DNA from: Gymnorhina tibicen
Taxonomy: Eukaryota > Chordata > Aves > Passeriformes > Artamidae
Direction of reading: 5' to 3'
DNA length: 64,000 bases
NCBI GenBank assembly: GCA_013399875.1
Contig: VXAZ01006790.1
Coordinates: 248,001-312,000 of the forward strand
A program made the translations under genes and the position numbers. Numbering within the stretch: the stretch's first letter is position 1; each line of letters opens with the position of its first letter. This document shows, piece after piece, positions 1 through 13,258 of the stretch. A model generated the notes under the pieces. The model was not told the DNA's origin. It saw nothing but the letters and a program-made list of their open reading frames with translations, and searched no databases.

Positions 1-3000
1 TCAGCAGCTCTCCAGGAGCCAGTTTGGGCACTTTCTTACTTGTTATGTCTGTGTGAAAGATGCTGCGTCCTTGGTGGGCTTGCACAGCCTCTTACCACCA
101 GCTTCCTGATAGCCTTGAGCTGATAGTTTTTTGTTGTGTAGTCTTGGTGGCCTAATCTTTTACCAAGACCTCCCTTCTGGGTTTTGGAGGCAGAGGTATT
201 GACATGCCAGTACCCCTAGAGAGAGAGTAGGAAAGTAAGAGAGGACTGTAGACATGGTGGAAAGCTCATTTCTGGGACAGTTATGGAACCTTAGGAGGAC
301 AGGGGAGGCACTTGTGCCACAACAGGCTAAACTATATAGCTGTAACTCAGTCTGTGGGGCAGAAGAGAAGGGAGAGATCCTGTAGAAGTGTTCATCATAA
401 CTGTTTAACAGACATGGAGGAGACACAGAATTTGCTCCAAAAGCTTTTCATTCAGAGTGTGCATCCACGTTTCTCTGTAGGAGTCCTCTGCCAGCTGCTT
501 CCCTCCTTTACCTTCTGTCTAACAACAGGGGCTCTTCTGGAGTCCTGTGTGTGAGTGTGACTGGGAAATCAAAAAAATCAAAGTCCTGCCTCTGGTCATC
601 TCCCTTCTCCCATGCCACATGTTGCCTTTTTTCCCAGTGGATCTGTGGCCTCTGCATTTTGGCTGGCTATTCTTCTAATTAGGTCCTTGGGAAGAGGCAG
701 AACCCAGCTAAGAAATCTGTAGCTAGAAATACTAAAGGAGAAGGTGAAATAGGGGAGGAAGGAAGATTTTTCAGGCTGTTGATGAGCTGGTGTTAGAGAA
801 GGTCAAAACCTGCTGTTTGATGTTGACCCCTGAGCTGTTTCTGAAGCTGCTTCTGTTTTTTGCTTCCAGGCTGTAATCAGAGTGGGAATTGGTGCTGGAA
901 TGTTTGATCAGGGAATTTGTTTCTTCCTTCTGATGGTCAGACGCATGTTTCTCTATGGTTCCTGTGTGTGGGAGAAGTGTTTGTAAGGTGAGGCTTGGGG
1001 TGGGTCAGCCAATGGTTTTCATGTTTCTCTTGTTTCTCATGGCTTGGTTGGTGCTGTCACTGCTGAATCTCTTGCTGTGACAAGATCATCCCCACCTTCC
1101 CATGAGGCTTGGCATAGGAGCTGGTGTGCTGTGTCAGAACGAAAGAGTATCCAAATTGGGCACTCCCATCTTTTGGGACAGCAGCCAGCAGGGAAAGCCT
1201 TGGGAGTATAGCAGCACTTTACTCAAAAGGCTTGGCTGGGTACTTAAAACATCCAGTGCCTAATAACTGTTACAAAAAACAAGCTAGTGAACTGCACAAG
1301 TAGAAAGCTGTAGGTACCACCAGTGCCAAATCCATCGAGTGCCCCTGTTCTCCAGCCGTGAGAGGTGCTACAGGCACTCCCTCTGTCCTTGCTTGTGAAC
1401 CTGTCCTGAGGACTGGGGAGTGCTCGTGTGCTCATTCATGTCAGGCTGGAATAGGGGCAGCAGTTGGCCTAGAGATACATTGCTACTGATGAATTTTAAC
1501 TTCTGTCTGAAATAGATTATGGGTACTTCAGACCTTGGGGCTGAAGTCTGAAAGATCAGTCCAGCTGTCTCACAGAGCTCCCTGTGCTCCCGACCATGCA
1601 TCTCCCTTGGTTTGGCTGAGCTTGTTAAAGAAGCAGGAAGCTGACCTGGGTGCAGGGGAGTTGGGTTTGTGTGCAGGACCTGGGGGAGGCAGGTGGAAGA
1701 ACCAACAGCAAATGCTTGGGTAAGCTAAGCCAAGGCTAAGCTCTCATTTACCTGAGCTGCTCTGGAGTCTGCCCGCTGTTGTCTCTGTGCCAAGTTTCCA
1801 AATGTCATGTGTTGATACTGCCCCTGGTATTGATACTGCTTCACATTCCATGTCGATCTTTCCAGAGGAAACAACCCTGGCTCTGTGTCATTAACATAAA
1901 AGTCAATTACAGTTGATTTTTTTTTCTTTAGTTCCATTAGGGCTAAGCAATCCAATATTGTGTTCAGTATTCCCTGGAGCAGGTCAGCACTTTGCAGTCC
2001 TCTTTGCTGCTCCCCAAAGCACACCCCCAAGCATCCTGCCAGCATCACTGCAGAATTTGAGAGTGTGTCTGCAATCCCTTTAGCAGTAGGTGGGGCGTTG
2101 GCATACAGAGACCTTGGAGAGGTATTCTGGAGATATTGCTTGTACAGGCATGTGGTGGAAGAGGCTGCCAGTTTGCCAGGAAAGCTGATTTACTGAACAG
2201 AGAATTTATTAAATGAAATCATGAAATCAGGACTCCTTCCCTGATGTGTGGCCCAGCCAAGGCTGAGGGCTGCCTACCTTAGATGTGGCTGAATACACTC
2301 AGGTTTTTTGACTGTTGCCTGACATGTTTTTTTGGAATATGTGTTTTGGTGAAATCTCAGCTTGATTATAGATGCTAAAGCACTATTTCTGCTTAATGGA
2401 AGTTTTTTTGAGGGAGTGGTGGGGAGCAGAGGTGTGACATTTCAGCTTCCTTGTCCTTGAGCTACGCAGCTCTCTAGACAATGGTGGCAGGGTGGTCCTT
2501 CCTACTGATGGAGTATCCTCTCTGCTGAAAAGGCAGCCTGAGATAGCTACTTGCCAGTGTTAGAAGGGTGCATTCAGTCAGGGCCATCCAGCAAATCCCT
2601 TTCCTCAGGTCTGCAACACACCCTTTAGATGCTAATTTAGCAAATCTCCCAAGAAGAAACAGGGAAACTATTAGCTGGGAAGAATACTTTTGTGGATCTT
2701 AAAAGGTTTTAATAGGATTTCTCACAGTTTTGCACAAGTGCTTTCATTGTATTCTTGTATTTCTGGACACTTGTGAAGAAGGGAGGACTTCAGGAATAAA
2801 TTTTAGGCAGTCTTTTCCTACTTTGGGCAAGTTCAAGTCCCTGTTGCTGTTGGAATAGTTGTTGCCACAGGAGATGGAGGGATGCAGAGATCAGGCTTAG
2901 ATGGTACCTTTGGGTCAGCTGTCATGTTTGAAAAGTCATAGGTTCAGATTTTTCTGCAAAGCACTGATTGGCATAAGCATAATTGCTTCTCAAATGGAAG

Positions 3001-3331
3001 TTGCTGGAGTGAAGTACTTGATGCCCTTCTAGCAAACTCGACACTGAGGAAGTAATGGTAGGGGAGAGTTCTCTCCTCTCCCAGCTCTTCTCTGCCTTTT
3101 GCTGTGCCCCTGAATGCTTATTCCTTCTCAACTGATGGAAGGAGAGGATGTGTTCAATCTGTGCCTTATGTGCCCTGTGGAGAACAGAGGGCTTAGTGAG
3201 TAGGTGCTTCGAGTCACCAGGCTAGGAACAGAAATGATCCTCCTGCCTTCTCTTCTCCCCATCTGCCCAGATGGGCTTTCTGTGGGCTTTGGCTTTGCTG
3301 TGGCAGCCCCCCACCTTTATATTGGAAGACA

Positions 3332-3371
3332 AACCTGAACATTTAATGGTGAACCTGAACATTTAATGGTG
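3332..3371. repeat. 20-bp perfect tandem duplication
   Basis: AACCTGAACATTTAATGGTG is repeated twice with no spacer. Confidence 0.9.
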
Positions 3372-4533
3372 TCCTGTGGGTGTCCAGCTTCCTTTAATGT
3401 TCCTTGTTTCTGCCCCTTCCCTTGCTGTTCCTGCTTCTCTCCCTTTTGTCTCTGCAAGAGCTTTATCCGTGTGCTCCTGTCATTTGAAACTATCATTTCA
3501 GCCAGTTTTGACAGTCTTCTCTTGACCTTCATGGCTCAGTTCTTCTTCCTTCACTGTCAAGACATTTGTGATGTGATCTTTTCTCTCCTCTCCATGCTGC
3601 TGAAGCTCCTGTGTGTAACTCCCACTTATTGCTGATCTTGTGATTGTTTTGTTTTTACCCTGAAGTTACATATCTGCAGAGTCTACTCAGTGCAGTTTCT
3701 GGCTGACATTGTTGGCTGGAAATATAATTAAGTATTGATCACTGGGCATTCAGCAGTCAAATGAGTGAATATATTAATTATGTGTAAGAGTATGTCATTC
3801 CAATAATGATTGTTACCTATTGGCTGACATAGTGTGCGTTATGTGTTGAGAGGAAGGGTGTAGATGGACCTTGGAGTGGTGTTTGCTTTCTCTTTCGCCT
3901 TCTAATAGTTATGAGTCCCTTGACCAGTGGTGGTCTGGGTACTGCTGTTTTGTTGGTGCTGTTGTTCCTGCTCTTTGTTCTTCACTGATCATAAATTTTC
4001 AGAAGCCTTACAGTACCTCAGTGGTTACTGCACAATCCCTTGGAAGCCAGGCTGGAGTAATCCCAGTTAACATCTTGCTTCTGGGGGCTTCCTGGGGAAT
4101 GGCAGCGCCTCCCTTACTCAGGCTATCTGGTGGTGGTGGACCTGATTCAGGAGCTGAGTAGCTACTGGCTGGAAGATGCTGAGTAGCTACTTGGCTCTGC
4201 CAAGCCTCCACATCACAGAGAGAGCAAAAAAGTCCACCTTGTCCTCCTTGCTTCCTGGTGGTCTTCACTGCTCTGACTCCCACCCCTCCCTTAGACCTAC
4301 AGAGGGGCTCCGTTGTGGATATATGGCTTAATATGGGAAAAAATGTTTCTCTGCTGCAAAGTCTTGCTAGCAGTTCATGTTGGATTCTGTCCATCAAAAG
4401 TTTTTGAAAACTTCTGGCTGGAGGCAGCTTTTAATAGGAGCTGTGCGATTAACCTGAAACAGTCCCTGCCAGCTTCCCCTGTGCCACAACTGGTGTAAAA
4501 CATCACACAGCGTGACCTCAGTGTGTGTGGTGG

Positions 4534-4980
4534 GAGATTCTTCACATTTCCAGAGAAGGGCAGTGGAGCTGGTGAAGGGTCTGGAGCAAAAGCCTGATGA
4601 GGAGCAGCTGAGGGAGCTGGGGGGGCTCAGCCTGGAGAAAAGGAGGCTCAGGGGGGACCTTCTCACTCTCTACAGGTCCGTGACAGAAGGGTGCAGCCAG
4701 GTGGGGCTTGGGCTCTGCTCCCAAGGAACAAGGGACCAGAGGAAATGGCCTTGTGTTGCACCAGGGGAGGTTTAGATTGGATATTGGAGAAAATTTCTTC
4801 ACTGAAAGGGTGGTCAGGCATTGGAAGGCGCTACCCGGGGCAGGGGTAGAGTCACATCCCTGGAAGTGTTCAGAAGGCATCTGTGGTGCTTAGGGACATG
4901 GCTTAGTGGTGGGCCCTGCACTGGTAGGTTAGTGGTTGGACTTGATGATCGTAGAGGTGTTTTCCTGACATCCAACCTAA
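4534..4980 (+). mobile_element. CR1 LINE 3' fragment
   Basis: The 3' region of a CR1 element from the TTCCAGAGAAGGGCAGTGGA block to TTTTCCTGACATCCAACCTA, including GATGAGGAGCAGCTGAGGGA and the 3'UTR GGTTTAGATTGGATATTGG. It lies head-to-head with the next, oppositely oriented copy. Confidence 0.9.
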
Positions 4981-4984
4981 ACTT

Positions 4985-5330
4985 CCCCTGACTCAGCTCC
5001 CTGCCCTTTCTTTGAGTCCTGTCACTGGTCATGAGAGCAAAGGAGATGAGTGTCTGCCCCTCTGCTTGCTCTCGGGAGCATGTTGAAGATCACAGGTCTC
5101 TCCTCAGTCTTCCCAGGCTGAACAAACAAAGTGACCTGAGCCACTCCTAACAAGGCTTCCCCTCCAGACCCTTTTCCATCCTTGTGGAATGGAGTGTCCT
5201 TCTTTGGATACTCTCTATAAGCTTGATGTCTTTTTTTGTATTGTGGTGCCCAAAACTGCACACAGGACTTGAGGTGACGCCGCAGCAGTGCAAAGCAGAG
5301 TGGGACAATCCCCTTCTTTAACCAGTTGGC
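4985..5330 (-). mobile_element. CR1 LINE 3' fragment, reverse orientation
   Basis: It contains the reverse-orientation CR1 blocks around CAGTCTTCCCAGGCTGAAC and CCCAAAACTGCACACAGGAC. Read on the minus strand it is a 5'-ward part of the CR1 3' region. Confidence 0.8.
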
Positions 5331-6147
5331 AATGCTGTTTTATTTTATTTGTTTTATTAGTGTCTCTTCTTTCCCCAACACTTGCCATCAGGTAAAGTGT
5401 GCACTGTCTTTGCTCAGCAGGATGGAAGGGCTGAGCCCTGGGATTCCTCCTGCCTCTCTTTTTCCATCTCCATCTGAGGGAAGGTCCAGCTGTAGCTCTT
5501 GCTACTGGTTGCATCCCTGCCTTGTCAGATGATTAAGGGAGTGGTTCCTGCAGGCCCTTGTTTTGCCAAGCTGCACAGTGAACACGGTCCGGTTGCCTGT
5601 CTTTCCTCATTTCAGTTAAAGAAACTGATTCCAGATGATACAATCTGTCCAAATCCCTCCATGTCCTGTTTTTCCCAGGAAGATGGCTTTGAATGCTAAA
5701 TCTGACTCAAAGAAATGAGGAAAACTCTGTACTTCTACCAAACTGATGAATCCATGAAGATGTGTTGTGTGTAGGAGTGGGGGGAAAGATGGGGCTCCGC
5801 ACATAACAGATTTTAGTGTTTGCTGTAATCCCTGAGAAACAGCAGACAACTCCACAACTCGTTCTAGTTGCTATCTCACACATCCTCCTGTGTGCAGCTG
5901 GTCTGCTGCCAGTGCTGCAGTGGCACCTGACAGTGACATATTTGTCTGTCTGCCTTGGAAGTGTGTCCCTCTGTGCTTTTGTCCCTCTGTCCTCTGAGCA
6001 TCTTTAAATCCTTATTTTGTTTCCCTCTCTTTGTTTCCCTCTTTGTTTCCCTCCCTGTTTTTGTCTGCTCTCTCACCTTTCCCCAGCACCCCATCAGGCC
6101 ACTGCTTTGGCTTTGAGGGGAAATGCAGCATAAAATGCTGCCTGAGG

Positions 6148-6213
6148 CAGGCGTGGTTGGAACTAGATGATCTTTAAGGGCCCTTCCAACCCAAACCATT
6201 CTGTGATTCTGTG
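6148..6213 (+). mobile_element. CR1 LINE 3' tip
   Basis: Only the last ~65 bases, ending CCAACCCAAACCATTCTGTG plus the ATTCTGTG repeat tail that marks CR1 3' ends. Confidence 0.85.
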
Positions 6214-7047
6214 ATAAAATGCAGTGTCTCCACTGTATCCTTCCATTGGGAATGTAATAACAAGTACAGCTGAGCAGAGCTGCCTCCCCTAAGGTGCTGA
6301 AAGAGAATATAAGAAGGCATAGGTAAAAGAAATGCCAGGTGCCGAAAACAGTACAAGAGGGATTATAGGAACCAGTGGCCGGAGAGGGAAAACTTCCCTA
6401 GGGAATGCCAATTTAATTGTCTACTAGCTAATATGCAGTTAAAAGGCAAGGAAATTAAGGTAGACTAATATATTCTTGCTTTTTGCATAAATTAGAAGCA
6501 ACAGATAAAATCCACTAGTGTAACTATTTCAGATCTAGATCTTTCACTGTGTAATACTGTAGAGATACCGAACTACTGATTTTTAAAACTTCTCGAAGGT
6601 CAGTGTAGTCAAAGGTAATCTTATTAGCAGGAAAGCAAAGGATATTTTGGGGAAAATCTCTTTCAAATGCAGGCCTGCAAGGCATTGTCAAAAAGTATAG
6701 CAATGTTTCAGTATTCTGCCTCCCTTAGTAAGCCCTAAGGAGAGAATTTACCCATTGGTAAACATGAATTACTCCTGGTCTCAGAATAAATCTCATTCCA
6801 GAGATTTGTTGCTGTTCAAGCTTTTGTAGAAATGGTGTTCTGTTCTTCTCACTGCCCTTTAATTGAAACTGTAACATCTGCACAAATAACTCTGGTGCAT
6901 GAATCTCTGTTGCTAAAATATAAATTTTTATCCTTTGTGAAAGGACTCTTGCCAGCTGTACAAATTGTGCTGCAGATTCACTGGAGTCTACTTTGGTGGT
7001 CCACTTTGGTCAGATAAAGCAGGTTGTTTAAGTCTGTGAGTAGTCAG

Positions 7048-7590
7048 GTTTTGAATATCTCCATGGATGGGGACCTGGAGGCTCCATAACCTCCTGACAA
7101 TTTAAAAAATCATAAAAATTATCCCAGAAATAAGTGGTTCAGTGTGTGCTCCTTGTCTCTTGTCACTGGGCACCGTTGGGAATAGTGTGTCTCTCTCTTC
7201 TTCTTCCTTTCCATCAGGTATTATGCACATTGATAGGATTTCTTTTGAGACCTCTTTTCCAACTGTCTCAGCTTCTCCTCAAGTAAAAGATACTCCCGTT
7301 CCTTAATCATTTTAGTGGCTCTTATCTGGATTAACTTCCCCAAGTGTGTATCTTCCTTGTCCTGGGGAGCCCAGGAGTGGCCCCTTCACTCCAGATGTGG
7401 CCTCACCAGTGCTGAACACTGAGGAAACATCACCTCCTTTGACCTGCTGGCAGCACTCCTAAAGCATCCCAGGGCACCGCTGGCTGCTGTCGATGCAAGG
7501 GCACATGCAGTGTGCTGGTTCGTGTTCAGTTTGGTTGCCCCAGGGCCTTTTCTGGAAAGATGCTCTCCAGCTGGTGGAAGAGTGCTTCAT
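7048..7590 (-). mobile_element. CR1 LINE 3' fragment, reverse orientation
   Basis: It carries reverse-orientation CR1 blocks such as CCAGATGTGGCCTCACCAGT and CTTTTCTGGAAAGATGCTCT. A fairly long, diverged copy. Confidence 0.8.
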
Positions 7591-8403
7591 ACCCCACGTT
7601 TATGTGCTGCTTCCCAGAAATAGTGTGAGTGCTGGTTGGAAGAAGGAGGGCAAGTGGCTTGCTAGGTCTCCTCAGACAAAGGAAAGGATCGGCAGTGGGA
7701 CAGAGGCACTAGAGATCCTGTCAGACCAGCAGGAGCAGGGAAGCAGGTATAGTGGGTGTAATCCCAAGGAGGGTCACGTGTTGCTTATCTGCAAAACTTC
7801 TGCTAGGGCTGAGTTAAGCCTTTGGGAAGGCTGGTCTTTCAGGAAGTGAGGATTGCCGATGCTCCCAGGGGAGCTTTCCCCTGAGTCTGACCTCGAGGTC
7901 TTTGCGTAGCCCTACATTTGAATATATATCCTTATATATATGCATTCCTGTATCTTCCCCTATGTCTGAATTGCAGCAGAGGAAGCTTCTTTAACTGGAT
8001 GGCAATGCTTAGTGCCACAGTACAAGCTCACCAACTTTTTTCTTCAGGAATATCTTGAGCCGGTCAGCGTTCTTTCCTCTGGGTGAGGGAGGGTCCAGGC
8101 TTCTCTGGTGCTGCCTGAAGCAGCATTTGGCCTCAGCTCCACTGTCTGCACTTCCTGGAGATGTGACTCTTGGGCTTAAACATGGGTGGTGGAAGCAAAG
8201 AAAGCATGGTTGACTCTCCTGAGGGGCCTGCGGCCATGAAGTTGCCCTCAGAAGCCTCTGGCGGGGTTTCTCTGCTCACAGTGTAAAGGAAGGATGTTGG
8301 AATGGTCAGGTTTCTTAGCTGAGTGTGGAAAATCCGAGGCTACTGTAGACCTACAGTTCCTTGGACCAGCTTGATTGCAAGAAGGCTTTGCCATTCATAC
8401 AAG

Positions 8404-8585
8404 TGTAGAATTTTAAGGTTAGAAAAGCTCTCTGAGTCCCACCATTCCCCCTGCACTGCCAGGTGTGCCCCTAAGCCACGTCCCCAAGTGCCACATCCAC
8501 ACATCTTTTGAATGCTTCCAGGGATGGTGCACTGATGCTTGTAGCCTCTGCTGCTCTGGTGGCTGGGTGACCTTGTGTAAGGCTG
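8404..8585 (-). mobile_element. CR1 LINE 3' end, reverse orientation
   Basis: Reverse complement of the CR1 3' end, with the diagnostic AAGTGCCACATCCACACATC and TTCCAGGGATGGTG blocks. Confidence 0.85.
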
Positions 8586-8849
8586 GAAGCTGCAGCAGAA
8601 CTTGCTGAGAGCTGCTGGGCATAAAATTAAATTCACTGTGATCACGGGTATTTAGATTGTTTATGGAGCTGCACAGAGAGTAAATACATGCCAGAGAAAA
8701 CAAAGAAAAAGTCAACTTTTTTGCCATGCCATTCCTTGACAAATAAGAATATTTGCACTGTGTAATTTATGATACTTTTGGAGAACTCTTTCATTGGAAG
8801 AAATGTACACACTCTTGTTGCATGTACATGGAAATGGGGGGGGGGGGGG

Positions 8850-8871
8850 NNNNNNNNNNNNNNNNNNNNNN
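8850..8871. other. Assembly gap (22 N) between poly-G runs
   Basis: N run with G14 on the left and G13-14 on the right. A homopolymer or G-rich repeat was probably not resolved. Confidence 0.97.
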
Positions 8872-9149
8872 GGGGGGGGGGGGGGAAAAGTTAAAATGTC
8901 TTTTCTTCTTTTCTTGTAAGCAGACTCATTCTCCCAAAGCTGGAAAACCCTGTTTCTTGAAGGAGATCACACCTGGTCTTGGAAAGTCCATGACATGGCA
9001 TGTGTTTCCCAGGGCACCTGTCTGTGGGTGAGCCTTTCTGCATTTGTTTTGTGGGCTTTGACGTTTTCCATGTCAGGGAGTACTGAGACCTGTCCTTTTT
9101 TTTTTCCTTTCTTTCTTCTTTTTTCTTTTTTTTTTTTTCTTTTCCCCAC

Positions 9150-9213
9150 AGCAGGGTTTGGAATGAGTTTAAGGTCCCTTCTAGCCCAAACCACTCTATG
9201 ATTTCTTTGATTC
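9150..9213 (+). mobile_element. CR1 LINE 3' tip
   Basis: GGAATGAGTTTAAGGTCCCT to CCAAACCACTCTATGATTTC, the final bases of a CR1, preceded by a T-rich run. Confidence 0.7.
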
Positions 9214-12200
9214 TCTGTGCCTGAAATAGCAATAGCAAGCTCCTGGCTTAGACAAGGTATTCTGCAGTCCTTGTGGCACGCTTAGCTCAGAAATCCAGGT
9301 TCCCTGCAGCATTTCAGCCTTGGTTATAAAAATAACCTTCAGCTGCACAAGTGGCTTTAGGAGCAGTGACACATTGGGCCACCTTGAGCATCGTCTGTGT
9401 GCCTGTCTGTGACTGAGCCTTCGAAGGGCAGCCTCTGTGCTGGGGAGGGCTGCTGAGAGCATGCAGGTTGGAAGGATGAGGACCTAAAATGGAAAAGGCC
9501 TTGGGGAGAGGAGGAGAAGGAGGTACTTTTACCTTGTGGTAGGGGCCGAGTGTGCCAGCAGTGCTTAAGACACTGTATGGAAGGACAGACTTTGTCTCTG
9601 AAGTTGCCGTTCACAGCCTGATGTGCGTATTGTGACTTCCCAAGCACCTCCTGAGGGGACGTGCTCCTGCCTCAAATGGAACATCAGTTGTGCACTTCTG
9701 TGAGCTGAGTCTGAGCTCTGCTGCACTGGGAGGCCTTGCTGGGGCTGCTTGGAGCCTGGGGATGTTTACCAGGCCTGATGGAGCCATGACCTTGGTGTGA
9801 GGACAGGAGCTGCACAGCTGCTCTGGGTTTCCAGTGGGAAGCCAGGCTTGGAAGTAGGCTTTGCCTTAAATAACCAGGGGATCTGAAGGGGCTGAGAATG
9901 CAGATCCCACTTTTTGTAGGATGCCTTCCACATTGGGCAGGAGGAGTGCTTGCATGCTGGTGTAATTATTAAGTGTGAATAAAAATGATGTAGCTTGTTT
10001 TAGATCATGAAAAGCAAATGCTGTATCCATGGAGAGACCTGCCCTGGCCCGGCAGGAGCTGGCACCTTTTCCTCCAACACTGGTTCCCAAGCCTGCTCAG
10101 GGTGTGGCAGGGCTTGGACTGGGAAAACCCAAATATGTGTTTTCTGTGCCCACATACATGTACCAAGCTGTCCCTGGGGGCTCCTCTAATAGCAAGAGGA
10201 CAAAGAGCTTGGATACAACCCCCTGCCTCTGTCCTTGCCACTTCCAGGCTTTGGTCACACTAGTGACCCTTCTGTATCAATGCTTTTCAGAGCAGTGGAG
10301 GTGGACACTGGTTGGGAGCTGTGGGTGGGATGAGGGCAGGGAGCTGCTGGGCAGGCTCTTGTGGAGCATCTTCTCTGCCAGAGGACATCTTGGCTGGCTT
10401 TTTGCCTGGCCTGTGTTGTCTCTCAATTCTGTTCCTAGAGGAATAAGAACACCTTCAGGGGTTGTGCACTGACAGCTGCCAGGTCACAGCACTGTTGCAT
10501 GTGCCCCAGGAGACTGTCCTTCCCATTTCCCAGGCTCTTTCATTGGACAAGAGTAGAGCACAATTTACAAGTGACACTATGTAATTTAAAAAAACAACCC
10601 CAAACCACACCCAGTATTCTGCTTTTGGATGTAGTCTGACTTCTTTCATGAACTCATCCCACAGCTGTAGGCATATGCTCATTCTTGCTGTTACACAACT
10701 GAGGCTAAAATTAACACATCTGTTGCTATTTAACTTCAGTTTGCCAAAATACTATGTTTTGAGCAGCAACAGCTTTACTGTTATGTATCATCTGGATTCT
10801 GGGAATAATAATTAACATTGCATGTTGTTTCTTAATGTCTCATAGCCAAGGTGCAGGGGGGAGCAAATGCCTGGTGCTGAAGGACCCTCCTCTGTCCATG
10901 TGGCATTTCACAGGCTTATTGAATATTTCTGCTCGTGGCCGAATGCTCCAAGTAATGTAGTTTCCTGGAACTGTCAAACCCTCTTGGTTGCGGAGCCAAA
11001 CTTAAATAGTGGGATCTTGGGGGAAGGAAGCCTGTAGTGTTACAGCTTTAACTCAGTTCAGCTTCTTTCTGAATGCCTAGAAAGGCTAAAATGGGGATTT
11101 CTAAGGTAGGATTTATAGATATATTTAGTCTAAGGAGTTCTTCATGAAAAGTAGTCATATATACATGTGTATATATATATTCAATTTTTATTTTTAGTCT
11201 GAGTCCTTTACCAAAGAAACCTCAAGATTTCTGAAATTAAGGAAGCCATCCTCAAAAATCTGCTTCTCTGCCATGAAAGCAGGATCCTGAGGATTGCCAG
11301 GAGTAGTACCAAATGCTTGACGTAGGTGGCAAAAAGCTATTGTTTTTTTTTAAAATCTGTTTATATCTGGGATGTCTTGTACTGCACAGATCAGAGGGAA
11401 GAAAGAAAAAACATGTTCTCGCTAAAACGAATAATTGTCAAGTTTACAGTATGGAAATTACCCTCAGCTAATGTAATGGGGCTTGCTCACCTTTCCTTCA
11501 CGCATAGGATTTCAAAGGCAAGTGTTGTTAAATTACCTGTGGAATGGGCTGGAGAGGGGGATTCAAACCCTTCTGATTTCACAGGAAAATAATTTAAATG
11601 GAGCTGCGGCTTGGCTTGATCTCAGAGGTGCTTGCAAGCTAAATAAAAATAAAAGACTACCTTGGGGACAGTCTGTGCCATTAATTAACCAGCTAAATTC
11701 TGCCTTCACTGTTCTTCAGTAGGTTTCCAGTGGTTTTGGCACTCGGCATTGCAACTGGAAGCTGCCAAACACAACTTTGCACCTTCCAGCAGCTGAACAG
11801 CCTTCTGAGGGGCAGGCTAGCATATGGAAATTGGGGTGTCTAGGGAGCCAGGTGATGGAAAAGGGCAGGAACCGGCTGCTGGCAGAGGAGGGATGCAACT
11901 CCTTTCCCCCAGGCACCCTCTGGTGATCTGTGGCCACCTTCCCCCAGCCAGCAGCAAGGTTGGGTTCCTGCCAAGAAAACAGCTTTTGTGTTTTCTTAAA
12001 TATTCCACTACCATTTGGGGGAAAAAACCACCAACCCAAACCTGAATTGCTGTTATTACTAGAATTGGCCAGCTGGCTGAATTGGGCCTTTTTTCCTTCA
12101 TTAACAAATGCTGCCAGGCGCTGTTTTTCCAGTGAAGTAATGAGTGTGTTTCCAGATGAGGGGCAGATCTTCCCAGCACTGCCATGGCTGAGATCTGGGC

Positions 12201-13049
12201 AGGCTGGAGCAGCTGTGGTGTCCTGTGCAGGCAGCCTTCTGGAGATCACTGGGGTGTGATAATAATTCAATAATAATAATACTTCTGTGATAATTGACTA
12301 TAATTCATCCCTTTTCCCCCTGAAACCACAGAAATGTGGGGTGATCGGGGTGGGCGTAACTCAGAGTTGGTTATTGGACCATGCAATTTGTTGTTTCAGC
12401 ATCTACTTTGATACCACAACAAACATGGTTTTAGTAAGTGCTTTTTGGGAATTTATTTTTCTGGGAAACAAGGCTGTGGAAGCTCCAGCTTCATTCTCCC
12501 TGTCTTAGAAACTCAAAACATGGTGGCGGTTGTTGGTTTTATGGAAAGGTCCCTTTAGCCCCAGCAGGCTTGTTCTGTTCTTAAGAAATTACTAAATGAT
12601 GCTTTTGTTTAAATCATCCTAAAAGATCTGTAACTTCAGAGAAGTTATCCTTAGTGAGTTGTTTTCATAATTGTATGGAATTCCTTTATTTTCTTTCTTT
12701 TGGGGGGGGAAAAGGGGTACTTCTCCAGATTTAAGAATAAGCTAAAGTGAAAGGCATGATCTTTGGGGAGCTTGTTACTCTATTGGAATTCTGGTATTTC
12801 CAGCATATTTCAGGAGAAAAGTTGACTGAAGTCAATTTTGTTGTAAACATGTGAGCTAAGATATAATTTTATAGCACTTGCAGCAGATCTCCAGTAAAAA
12901 TATTTGTGATGGTATTTTACTTTATATTGGATATCAGTGCTCAACAGCTGTTTTCCAAATACTGAATTTGGTAAATAGTAGGTAGTAGTCTTTTTTTACA
13001 AGCTGCTGGTGATCAGCTGTTCCTTAGGACTGCCCTGGATATATTTCAG

Positions 13050-13258
13050 AAGTTCCTCCTTATGAGGGTGGTGAGGCCCTGGCACAGGTTGCCCAGAGAA
13101 GCTGTGGCTGCCCCATCCCTGGAAGTGTCCAAGGCCAGGTTGCACAGGGCTTGGAGCAACCTGGCATAGGGGAGGGTGTCCCTGCCCATGGCAGCGGGGG
13201 TTGAAATGGGATGAGCTTTGAGGTCCTTTCCAATCCAAACCATTCTGTGATCCTGTGC
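13050..13258 (+). mobile_element. CR1 LINE 3' end, close to SLX9 exon
   Basis: A complete CR1 3' block (GGTGGTGAGGCCCTGGCACA ... CCAAACCATTCTGTGATCCT). It ends about 205 bases before the SLX9 exon at 13464. Confidence 0.92.

Noticed and set aside
6010..6062. Tandem-like TTTGTTTCCCTC units
   Set aside because: About three imperfect copies of a pyrimidine-rich word; a simple low-complexity tract, not a CRISPR or satellite.
11716..12270. 184-codon minus-strand open frame in the SLX9 intron
   Set aside because: No recognisable domain, low-complexity composition and no flanking splice signals that would make sense; treated as chance.
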